From an uncultured Lachnospiraceae bacterium (lineage in GTDB: Bacteria; Bacillota; Clostridia; Lachnospirales; Lachnospiraceae): a stretch of 64,000 nucleotides of DNA. A model generated the notes under the pieces. It was given only the letters and a program-made list of their open reading frames with translations. It searched no databases and was not told the origin of the DNA. The DNA lies in contig URUY01000003.1 of assembly GCA_900551115.1 (NCBI GenBank), forward strand, positions 1-64,000. The letters are read 5' to 3'. The translations under genes were made by a program, and so were the position numbers. This document shows positions 41,778 through 48,507 of this stretch, piece by piece. The number at the start of each line of letters is the position of its first letter. Positions within the stretch are counted from its first letter, which is position 1.

Positions 41778-42977
41778 ATGAATATTTTAGTAATTAACTG
41801 CGGAAGCTCATCCCTTAAATTTCAGTTGATTAATGCAGAAACGGAAAAACTGATTGCCAAAGGCCTCTGTGAGAGAATCGGTATTGACGGCAGCAAGATT
41901 TCCTATACACCGGACGGCGGGACAAAGGAAGAAACGGTAACACCCATGCCAAACCATACGGATGCCATCCGTCTGGTATTGCAGGCGCTTACCAATGAAA
42001 AAACAGGTGTTGTAAGAAGCCTTGATGAAATCGGCGCAGTAGGCCACCGTATTGTACACGGCGGAGAGAAATTTTCAGAAGCTACGGTTATCAATGAAGA
42101 AGTGCTTGCAGCGATTACGGAGTGCAACGACCTTGCTCCGCTGCACAATCCTGCCAACCTGATCGGTATCAATGCCTGCAGGGAGCTGATGCCTGATACA
42201 CCCATGGTGGCAGTATTTGATACTGCTTTCCATCAGACCATGCCGGAAAAGGCATATATGTACGGTCTGCCTTACGAATATTATGAAAAATATAAGATCA
42301 GACGTTACGGCTTCCACGGTACCAGCCATTCTTATGTAAGCAGGAAGGCTGCCGAGGTGCTTGGCAAAAAGTACGAGGACTTAAAGATTATCGTATGTCA
42401 TCTGGGTAACGGAGCCAGCGTATCTGCTGTGATGAACGGTAAATGTGTGGATACCTCCATGGGTCTGACGCCCTTAGAGGGACTTATCATGGGAACCCGT
42501 TCAGGGGATATCGACCCTGCTATTATGGAGTTTATTGCGCATAAAGAGGGTAAGTCCATTGATGAGATTATGACAATCTTAAATAAAAAATCAGGTGTGC
42601 TTGGTCTTTCCAACAATCTGTCTTCGGATTTCAGGGATTTGGAGGCAGGCTATCATGAGGGCAACGAAAGAGCCGTAAACACCATGGAAACCTTTGCTTA
42701 CAGAGTAGCAAAATACATTGGCGCTTATGCAGCGGCTATGAACGGTGTGGATGTCATCTGCTTTACCGCAGGCGTAGGTGAAAACGGTTCCTTTGTACGC
42801 AGCATGATTTGTGACAATTATCTTGGATATCTGGGAATCAAGCTTGATGAAGAGGCAAATAAGAAGCGCGGAGAAGATATTGCGATTACGACTCCTGACA
42901 GCCGGACTACGGTTATGGTGATTCCCACAAACGAAGAGCTTGCTATTGCGAGAGAGACCTATAGACTTGTAAAATAA
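41778..42977 (+). CDS. ackA: Acetate kinase
   Basis: A 399-residue kinase that makes ATP and acetate from acetyl-phosphate and ADP. It has NCGSSSLKFQL at the N-terminus, the catalytic region around PLHNPANL and FDTAFHQTMP, RRYGFHGTSHSYV and the ATP site CHLGNGASV. GGAAAGGAAAC precedes ATG 41778. Full length for the family. It ends at a clear terminator. Confidence 0.96.
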   Translation: MNILVINCGSSSLKFQLINAETEKLIAKGLCERIGIDGSKISYTPDGGTKEETVTPMPNHTDAIRLVLQALTNEKTGVVRSLDEIGAVGHRIVHGGEKFSEATVINEEVLAAITECNDLAPLHNPANLIGINACRELMPDTPMVAVFDTAFHQTMPEKAYMYGLPYEYYEKYKIRRYGFHGTSHSYVSRKAAEVLGKKYEDLKIIVCHLGNGASVSAVMNGKCVDTSMGLTPLEGLIMGTRSGDIDPAIMEFIAHKEGKSIDEIMTILNKKSGVLGLSNNLSSDFRDLEAGYHEGNERAVNTMETFAYRVAKYIGAYAAAMNGVDVICFTAGVGENGSFVRSMICDNYLGYLGIKLDEEANKKRGEDIAITTPDSRTTVMVIPTNEELAIARETYRLVK

Positions 42978-42994
42978 ATACTGCAGAATAGAAA

Positions 42995-43021
42995 GTACCG
43001 GAAAGTGTTCCGGTGCTTTTT
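42995..43021 (+). terminator. ackA terminator
   Basis: GTACCGGAA pairs with TTCCGGTGC (one G-U), then TTTTTATTTT. Confidence 0.8.
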
Positions 43022-43048
43022 ATTTTGCAGATTTTTTTAGAAATACTC

Positions 43049-43098
43049 TTGACAGGAAAAAGAAAAAATGATACTTTAATGATATCAAATAGATATCA
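43049..43098 (+). promoter_or_regulatory. SPFH gene promoter with palindromic operator
   Basis: TTGACA (43049-43054), 17 bases, TACTTT (43072-43077). The perfect inverted repeat TGATATC-N5-GATATCA (43080-43098) covers the expected transcription start, a position suited to a repressor. The ribbon-helix protein encoded two genes on is one candidate; a PadR- or MarR-type protein elsewhere is another. Confidence 0.6.
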
Positions 43099-43135
43099 CC
43101 CAAACTTGAAGGGTATAAAATGTGGAGGGACTTTG

Positions 43136-44113
43136 ATGAAAAGCTTGGAAAACGCAGAAATTATGGAAAAAGAAATTGTTAAGAAAAAAGGCGGAATGGC
43201 ATTGGTCCTGCTTCTCGGCGTTTTAGTTGCGTCAATAGCAGGTATGGTGGCAGGCGGGATGCTTTTGGAAGCGGAAAGTATGGTGGTAGGCGCAGGCCTT
43301 CTTATATTTTGCATCATCATACTGATAGGCAGTTTTATTGCCATGGCAGGATTACATGTGGTAAATCCTAACGAAGCGCTTGTACTTACTCTTTTTGGTA
43401 AATATTACGGAACCTTGAAGAATCCGGGCTTTTACTATACAAATCCTTTTTGCATCGGAGTTAATTCGGCAGAAAAGAAGCCTGTTATATTAAATGGTAA
43501 GGCTGTTGCAGTGGATAACAAAAAGATTTCCACCAAGCTGCGCACCTTTAACAATGAAAAGCAGAAGGTAAACGATGTGCTGGGCAATCCGGTTATCATC
43601 GGTTCTGTGGTAATCTGGAGAGTGGTAAATCCTACAAAGGCGGCATTGAATGTGGAAAATTATTTAAGCTACCTGTCCACCCAATGTGATTCGACCATCA
43701 GGAATATTGCAAGGCTCTATCCTTATGATGATGTGGAAGAGGATGAGACCGGCGAGAAAACCCTGCGCGGAAGCAGTCAGGAAATAGCAGACAGCATGAA
43801 GGTTGAGCTGCAGCAGCGGGTCGAGGAAGCGGGGCTGGAAATCAAAGAAGTACGCATTAATAATCTTGCATATGCAGAAGAAATTGCGGCAGCTATGCTG
43901 CAGAGACAGCAGGCAACGGCTATTATTGCAGCCAGAAAGAAAATTGTAGAGGGTGCGGTGAGCATGGTAAAAATGGCAATTGATGAGCTGGGAGCAGAGG
44001 AAATAGTGGTATTGGATGAAGAAAGAAAAGCAGCAATGGTAAGCAATCTTTTAGTAGTACTCTGCGGCAACAAGGATGCACAGCCTATTGTAAACAGCGG
44101 CAGTATATATTAA
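43136..44113 (+). CDS. SPFH/band 7 domain membrane protein
   Basis: A 325-residue protein. Two membrane helices (about 20-75) are followed by an SPFH domain (HVVNPNEALVLTLFGKYYGT, then VIIGSVVIWRVVNPTKAALNV) and an Ala/Glu-rich coiled coil (AEEIAAAMLQRQQATAIIAARKK). ATG 43136 is preceded by GGAGGGACTTTG; the longer frame back to 43013 would cross the promoter. SPFH proteins form membrane microdomain rings. It is followed after 57 bases by a ribbon-helix gene, a pairing found in many Firmicutes. Confidence 0.86.
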   Translation: MKSLENAEIMEKEIVKKKGGMALVLLLGVLVASIAGMVAGGMLLEAESMVVGAGLLIFCIIILIGSFIAMAGLHVVNPNEALVLTLFGKYYGTLKNPGFYYTNPFCIGVNSAEKKPVILNGKAVAVDNKKISTKLRTFNNEKQKVNDVLGNPVIIGSVVIWRVVNPTKAALNVENYLSYLSTQCDSTIRNIARLYPYDDVEEDETGEKTLRGSSQEIADSMKVELQQRVEEAGLEIKEVRINNLAYAEEIAAAMLQRQQATAIIAARKKIVEGAVSMVKMAIDELGAEEIVVLDEERKAAMVSNLLVVLCGNKDAQPIVNSGSIY

Positions 44114-44170
44114 TGCTGACTGCTTCATGCCGGGAGATGGAAGAAAAATGGAAATAAAGGCAGGGTAAGC

Positions 44171-44428
44171 ATGGCAGATGAATTGCAGATAAAAGAAGAA
44201 AAACTGAAAGAACGGATGCTTAGGATTTCTCAGATGGAAGAAGAAGTGAGAAAACGGGAAAAAGCGCTTAAAGAAAAGGAAAAAAGCAAAAAACAGATTC
44301 CTTTACGGCTGGCATCCTCGTTGTATGATGAAATTGCCGCATGGGCAGAAGAGGACTTCCGTTCTGTAAACAGCCAGATAGAGTATTTGCTGGCAGAGTG
44401 TGTAAAACATAAAAAAGGCAGCCGATAA
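44171..44428 (+). CDS. Coiled-coil plus Arc-type ribbon-helix-helix protein
   Basis: An 85-residue protein. Residues 1-40 are a charged coiled coil (EEKLKERMLRISQMEEEVRKREKAL region); residues about 41-80 match an Arc/MetJ ribbon-helix-helix (KQIPLRLASSLYDEIAAWA and VNSQIEYLLAE). Small proteins of this type bind DNA as dimers. It may regulate the SPFH operon through the TGATATC palindrome, or bridge the SPFH protein and DNA; both are inference. Confidence 0.75.
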   Translation: MADELQIKEEKLKERMLRISQMEEEVRKREKALKEKEKSKKQIPLRLASSLYDEIAAWAEEDFRSVNSQIEYLLAECVKHKKGSR

Positions 44429-44431
44429 ATA

Positions 44432-44467
44432 AAGAAGAAGGTTTCGTTTACAGGAACCTTCTTCTTT
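44432..44467. terminator. Bidirectional terminator between convergent genes
   Basis: AGAAGAAGGTT pairs with AACCTTCTTCT, with a T-run on the plus side and A/T-rich sequence on the other. It serves the ribbon-helix gene and the small membrane protein gene. Confidence 0.75.
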
Positions 44468-44477
44468 TAAAGTACAG

Positions 44478-44711
44478 CTATTTGATAAAAGTAACGATAG
44501 CAAGTATGATGCCGACTATTTCGTATATCCAAACTAAAGTACTGATAATGCCGGTAATAATGCCGACAATGGGAATGATGCCGATAAAGCTGAGCAGAAT
44601 ACCGAGTACAGCAGCAATCACTACATAAAGAACGATTGCAATAACAAGGCTTGTAATGTTATCCTTTTGTACTTTGGCATTTAAAGGGAAATAGGGGATT
44701 AACTTATCCAT
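44478..44711 (-). CDS. Small membrane protein, 77 residues
   Basis: Two to three hydrophobic segments (LVIAIVLYVVIAAVLGILL, IVGIITGIISTLVWIYEIV) make this an integral membrane protein of about 8 kDa. ATG 44711 has AAGGAGG 7 bases upstream; the 12-residue upstream extension is rejected. The sequence resembles small YqaE/Pmp3-like or DUF-type inner membrane proteins without clear assignment. Function unknown. Confidence 0.7.
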   Translation of the reverse strand: MDKLIPYFPLNAKVQKDNITSLVIAIVLYVVIAAVLGILLSFIGIIPIVGIITGIISTLVWIYEIVGIILAIVTFIK

Positions 44712-44878
44712 GGGAATGCCTCCTTTTGCATATTGTTTTTGATACATTCTAAAATGAACGATAAGGTAAGTATACTATATTATAATAAAAAAAGCAAAAA
44801 TATTATGGAAATTATTAACATAATAAATGAAAAAAATAAAGTAAAAACGAAACGGCAGAAATTCTTCTAAATAGATAG

Positions 44879-44907
44879 TTGACAAAGTGAACGTTCGTAT
44901 GTATAAT
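44879..44907 (+). promoter_or_regulatory. Strong promoter of the yceD-rpmF operon
   Basis: Perfect TTGACA (44879-44884), 17 bases, perfect TATAAT (44902-44907). A palindrome GAACGTTC lies in the spacer. The remainder of 44748-44878 is A/T-rich and shows nothing else. Confidence 0.8.
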
Positions 44908-44969
44908 AAACCAGTGTGTGAAAACGAAGGTGTGTCTTTTTTTAGGATAACTTTCGCCAGGAGCAGGCT

Positions 44970-45497
44970 ATGTTATTAAATTTGACTGATATATTTACAT
45001 CTGAAGGAAAAAGCAGGTCAGAGGACATTACGATTGAGATGACTGCATTTAAGAGCCGTATGGGAGATTTTTCCATAGTGGAAAAAACGCCCCTGCATTT
45101 GACACTCAGTAATGAAGGAGTGAATAAGGCAAAGGTTTCAGGATATGCAGAGATTACGCAGCTCATGTACTGTGACCGGTGTCTGAAGGAAGTTCCGGTT
45201 AAAATGGTGCTGGATTTTTCCAGGACAGTGGCATCACCGGATGTGGATGACAGTGAGGTTTTAGATGAGAGCGATTTGGGTGTTATGAATGGCTATCAGA
45301 TAGACATAGAAGTACTGGTATACAACGAGCTTTTAATGAACCAGCCTGAGAAGGTACTTTGTAAGCCGGATTGCAAGGGCATTTGTAAGAAGTGTGGCAA
45401 AGACCTGAATGAAGGGGAATGTGGCTGCGATACATTTGTGCCGGACCCCCGCATGGCGGTATTACAAGATATCTTTAACGCAAATAAGGAGGTGTAA
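44970..45497 (+). CDS. yceD: DUF177/YceD-family protein
   Basis: A 175-residue protein of the YceD family, which sits before rpmF in most bacteria and has been linked to 23S rRNA processing. It carries the family pair of Cys motifs (MYCDRCLKEV and CKPDCKGICKKCG), probably binding zinc. ATG 44970 follows CAGGAGCAGGC. rpmF begins two bases after its stop with AAGGAGGTG inside its end, so the two are coupled. Confidence 0.88.
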   Translation: MLLNLTDIFTSEGKSRSEDITIEMTAFKSRMGDFSIVEKTPLHLTLSNEGVNKAKVSGYAEITQLMYCDRCLKEVPVKMVLDFSRTVASPDVDDSEVLDESDLGVMNGYQIDIEVLVYNELLMNQPEKVLCKPDCKGICKKCGKDLNEGECGCDTFVPDPRMAVLQDIFNANKEV

Positions 45498-45499
45498 CG

Positions 45500-45679
45500 A
45501 TGTCTATTTGTCCTAAGAATAAGTCTTCTAAAGGTAGAAGAGATAAGAGAAGAGCAAACTGGAAAATGAGCGCTCCTACATTAGTAAAGTGCAGCAAGTG
45601 CGGTGCTTTAATGATGCCTCATAGAGTGTGCAAGGCTTGTGGTTCTTACAATAAAAAAGAAATCATCAGCATGGACTAA
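45500..45679 (+). CDS. rpmF: Ribosomal protein bL32
   Basis: A 59-residue ribosomal protein: the basic N-terminus MSICPKNKSSKGRRDKRRA followed by the zinc-binding CSKCG and CKACG pairs, which marks the zinc-containing form. AGGAGGTGTAACG precedes ATG 45500. It is followed at once by a strong terminator. Confidence 0.95.
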   Translation: MSICPKNKSSKGRRDKRRANWKMSAPTLVKCSKCGALMMPHRVCKACGSYNKKEIISMD

Positions 45680-45687
45680 GAAAAAGC

Positions 45688-45719
45688 AAAAAGCTTCCCA
45701 AAGATGGGAAGCTTTTTTT
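45688..45719 (+). terminator. rpmF terminator
   Basis: AAAAGCTTCCC pairs with GGGAAGCTTTT, continuing into seven Ts. Confidence 0.9.
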
Positions 45720-45734
45720 GTACAAAAATCTGTG

Positions 45735-45763
45735 TTGAGAAGTAAAACTATGTGGCGTATAAT
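45735..45763 (+). promoter_or_regulatory. Promoter of the MFS gene
   Basis: TTGAGA (45735-45740), 17 bases, TATAAT (45758-45763). Transcription would begin near 45770, leaving a leader of ~187 bases before the MFS gene. Confidence 0.7.
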
Positions 45764-45801
45764 TAATGATATTAACAAATTAAGGTCTGGAGGTGAAGGA
45801 A

Positions 45802-45882
45802 ATGCTTTGTCATTTAATAATAAATTTGGATGTTGAACTCTGTGCAGAATCTGGTGAAGGGACGAAGCTTGTACAGAGATAA
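45802..45882 (+). CDS. Possible 26-residue leader peptide
   Basis: ATG 45802 follows GGAGGTGAAGGA, a better ribosome site than most in the window. The peptide starts MLCHLIINLD and ends GTKLVQR. It lies between the promoter and the MFS pump gene. Bases GGGACGA within it can pair with TCGTCC about 30 bases on. This is the usual layout of drug-induced attenuation before efflux or methylase genes; the role is inference. Confidence 0.4.
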   Translation: MLCHLIINLDVELCAESGEGTKLVQR

Positions 45883-45956
45883 ATTTTTCGTCCGGCATCG
45901 GATTTTGCATTTATCAGCTATTTTGTAAATTCTGATTTGATAAGGAGTAAGATTCG

Positions 45957-47246
45957 ATGAAAAACTATAAAAGATATATTGTGTTTTGGTTAAGTCAAAG
46001 TATTTCCCAGCTTGGAAGCGCAATGACCGGTTTTACTTTAATTTTATGGAATTATGAGCAAAGACATTCTGCAATGGCAGTTTCTGTTATGGCCTTTTGC
46101 AATTATGTTCCATTTATTATTATCAGTCTGATAGCCGGTTCTTTTGTTGATAAGCACAACAAAAAAGCGATTATGCTGATTGCTGACAGTATAGCTGCAT
46201 TGTGTTCATTTGCAGTGCTTATTTTATCGGCAACTGAAAATTTACAAGTTTGGAATATATATGTGGTTAATACGATAATAGGATTTATGAATGCATTCCA
46301 ACAACCAGCAGCAGCGGTTGTAATCGGAAGGATTGTTCCAAAAGAGAAATTGTCTAATGTAAGTGGAATGAACTCCTTTTCCAGCAATCTTATAACCGTT
46401 TTTAGTCCTGTTTTGTCTGCATTTGTCTATTCCTTTGGCGGATTAGAAACAATTCTACTGATTGATTTTTTCAGCTTTATTTTTGCGTTTCTTGTACTGT
46501 TATTTGTAATTCGCATTCCGGAAAATTTGGGAGAAGTTAAAAGGCAGTCAATTTTAGCGGGGATGACAGAAGGCTTCTGTTTTCTTAAAGAAGAAAAGGG
46601 AATTTGGTTTATTATGCTGACAATGGCTCTTATCAATTTCTTTTCAAGATTGACCTACGAAAATATTCTTTCACCAATGATACTTGCCAGAAGCGGAGGC
46701 AGTAATGAAACCTTGGGGGTTGTAAATGCGGCTATGGGAATAGGTGGAATTGCAGGAGGATTTATTGTTTCAATCAAAAAGGATACCAGTAAAAACGCAG
46801 GAATGATATATTTTTCTGCGGCGCTTTCTTTCTTATTCGGCGATATTCTCATGGCAGCAGGCAGAAACAGCTTCATGTGGTCTGTTGCAGGAATCGCGGC
46901 AAGCTTACCTGTACCTTTTATCATGGCAGGGCAAAATGTCATTATGTATAACAGAATTCCGGAAGAAATGCAAGGCAGAGTTTTTGCAGTGCGCAATGCA
47001 ATACAATTCTGTACAATTCCCGTGGGCATTCTTTTAGGCGGTTTTCTTGCGGATTATGTTTTTGAACCGTTTATGAAATCGGGTGTATTTTTATCAGACT
47101 GCCTGGCGCTGATTGTTGGAAAAAGTGAAGGAAATGGCATGGCTGTCATGTTTCTGATAACGGGTTTCCTTGGTTTTCTGGTGAGTTGTTTTTCCTACAG
47201 AATACCTGAAATCAGAAAGCTGGATGCAGGGTGTTTTGATAAATAA
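45957..47246 (+). CDS. MFS efflux transporter (macrolide-efflux-like)
   Basis: A 429-residue major facilitator with twelve predicted membrane spans. The start (YIVFWLSQSISQLGSAMTGF) and the A-motif-like DKHNKK resemble the Mef/MFS_3 group that exports macrolides and other drugs in Gram-positive bacteria. AAGGAGTAAG precedes ATG 45957. It is a single-gene unit with a strong promoter, a possible leader peptide and its own terminator. The actual substrate is not known. Confidence 0.83.
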   Translation: MKNYKRYIVFWLSQSISQLGSAMTGFTLILWNYEQRHSAMAVSVMAFCNYVPFIIISLIAGSFVDKHNKKAIMLIADSIAALCSFAVLILSATENLQVWNIYVVNTIIGFMNAFQQPAAAVVIGRIVPKEKLSNVSGMNSFSSNLITVFSPVLSAFVYSFGGLETILLIDFFSFIFAFLVLLFVIRIPENLGEVKRQSILAGMTEGFCFLKEEKGIWFIMLTMALINFFSRLTYENILSPMILARSGGSNETLGVVNAAMGIGGIAGGFIVSIKKDTSKNAGMIYFSAALSFLFGDILMAAGRNSFMWSVAGIAASLPVPFIMAGQNVIMYNRIPEEMQGRVFAVRNAIQFCTIPVGILLGGFLADYVFEPFMKSGVFLSDCLALIVGKSEGNGMAVMFLITGFLGFLVSCFSYRIPEIRKLDAGCFDK

Positions 47247-47292
47247 AGACAGAAAAGGCAAATGAATTTCAGCTTACAGATGTGAACAAAGA

Positions 47293-47331
47293 AACTCCCG
47301 TCCATTTTTGAATAATGGACAGGAGCTTTTT
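47293..47331. terminator. Bidirectional terminator between MFS and CAP genes
   Basis: CTCCCGTCCATT pairs with AATGGACAGGAG, then TTTTT on the plus strand; the minus strand reads into TTTCTTTG. Confidence 0.8.
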
Positions 47332-47355
47332 GTGTCCTATAACCCTCTTTTGCTC

Positions 47356-48261
47356 TTAGTTTGCAAACAACTGTACCCAGTAAGGAGTACCTGCACTGTT
47401 TTGTAAGTATCCGATACCGATTCGTGTAAAGTTAGGATTCATGATATTAGCGCGGTGTCCGCTGCTGTTCATCCATGCGTTTACGACTTGGGCCGGAGTT
47501 TTCTGACCCCATGCGATGTTTTCACCGGCACGGTTATAAGTAACGCCTGCCTCTTTTAAAGCAGTGGAAAAGCCAGAACCGTTTGGACGGGTGTGAGAGA
47601 AGCTTGTCTGAATCTCTCTTGCCCGTACCATGGCGGCATTGCCCATGGAAGCATGGGCCGTAAGAGGAGCAAGACCTTCCTTTGCCCGTTCCTTATTGAC
47701 AAGGCTTAATACCTGATTTATATAAGCGTCATTTTGGTCATCCGGTGTTTCGACGTCAGGCTTATCAATACCGGGGGTGTCTGTATCAGGGGTACCGGTG
47801 CCGGGGATATCCGTTTCCGGTTTGTCTGTATCGGGTTTGTCAGTATCGGGAGTATCCGTTTCCGGCTTGTCCGTATCGGGAGTATCCGTTTCCGGCTTGT
47901 CCGTATCGGGAGCATCCGTATCGGGAGCATCCGTACCGGGAGTATCCGTTTCCGGCTTGTCTGTATCGGGATTGCTCGCACCGGGATTATCTGTATCAGG
48001 TGTGCCTGTTCCGGGGAACTCTATATCGGGGAAATTGTCGGGTAAATTGAAGTCCGGCAATTCACATTCGGGCAGGGAGGGAAAAGGAATGCTGCCGCCG
48101 GGAAGGGAGGGCAGCGTATTTCCGCCGATAATGACGCTCCACTGAAAACGTCCGTTGTTTCCGGTATGCACAATCGGCTTTTCTGCTGCCTGCACAGGCA
48201 GGGGAGCCAAAACGGCACCGAGAGCAAGGGTTGTAATTCCGAGTATTGTCAGTTTCTTCAT
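47356..48261 (-). CDS. Secreted CAP/SCP-domain protein with Asp-Thr-Pro linker
   Basis: A 301-residue protein: signal peptide (1-26, ending VQAAE), a Pro-rich region, a repeated Asp-Thr-Asp-Lys-Pro-Glu linker (about 85-180), then a CAP domain with LVNKERAKEGL, SHTRPNGSGF, GENIAWGQ and HRANIMNP. Bacterial CAP proteins such as YkwD are extracellular and possibly act in cell-wall or host interaction. AAGGAGGTAC precedes the ATG. A WalR-like TGTAAC-N5-TGTAAC box in its promoter suggests cell-wall stress control. The repeat probably varies in length between strains. Confidence 0.88.
   Translation of the reverse strand: MKKLTILGITTLALGAVLAPLPVQAAEKPIVHTGNNGRFQWSVIIGGNTLPSLPGGSIPFPSLPECELPDFNLPDNFPDIEFPGTGTPDTDNPGASNPDTDKPETDTPGTDAPDTDAPDTDKPETDTPDTDKPETDTPDTDKPDTDKPETDIPGTGTPDTDTPGIDKPDVETPDDQNDAYINQVLSLVNKERAKEGLAPLTAHASMGNAAMVRAREIQTSFSHTRPNGSGFSTALKEAGVTYNRAGENIAWGQKTPAQVVNAWMNSSGHRANIMNPNFTRIGIGYLQNSAGTPYWVQLFAN
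47760..48015 (-). repeat. Coding tandem repeat in the CAP protein linker
   Basis: Imperfect units of 9 to 30 bases encode Asp-Thr-(Asp/Pro/Lys)-Pro motifs such as DTDKPETDTP. Low complexity leaves other frames open too; only the minus-strand CAP frame is real. Confidence 0.8.
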
Positions 48262-48279
48262 GTAGTACCTCCTTGTATT

Positions 48280-48305
48280 TTTATAAATGTTACAAAAATG
48301 TTACA
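48280..48305 (-). promoter_or_regulatory. CAP gene promoter with WalR-like box
   Basis: On the minus strand TGTAAC-N5-TGTAAC (48305-48289) matches the WalR/YycF consensus TGTWAH-N5-TGTWAH exactly. TATAAA (48285-48280), a possible -10, follows three bases later, so bound regulator would cover the -35. Confidence 0.55.
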
Positions 48306-48394
48306 AACCAATGCTAACATGAATTAGCCCATATAAACACCGGTAATTTATGGAAGCTGTAAGAGGGTAAAGAAAAATTGTAAGATTACGGTAA

Positions 48395-48423
48395 TAGACA
48401 ATGCCAAAACGGAATGATACAAT
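48395..48423 (+). promoter_or_regulatory. Promoter of the large lipoprotein gene
   Basis: TAGACA (48395-48400), 17 bases, TACAAT (48418-48423), 84 bases before the start. Confidence 0.55.
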
Positions 48424-48507
48424 GAACATATTTAAGAAGGGATAAAAGAAAGGTACAAGTAAGAGCGTGCAGATATACTGGTTATTAGCTTTGGGGGAGG
48501 GGATTTT

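Noticed and set aside
47760..48015. Repeat cluster considered as a CRISPR array
   Set aside because: Units are short, contiguous and in frame with a protein; there are no unique spacers and no cas genes.
47734..48145. Three long plus-strand frames opposite the CAP gene
   Set aside because: They are shadows of the coding tandem repeat, made only of repeated Val-Ser-Gly or Arg-Tyr-type units.
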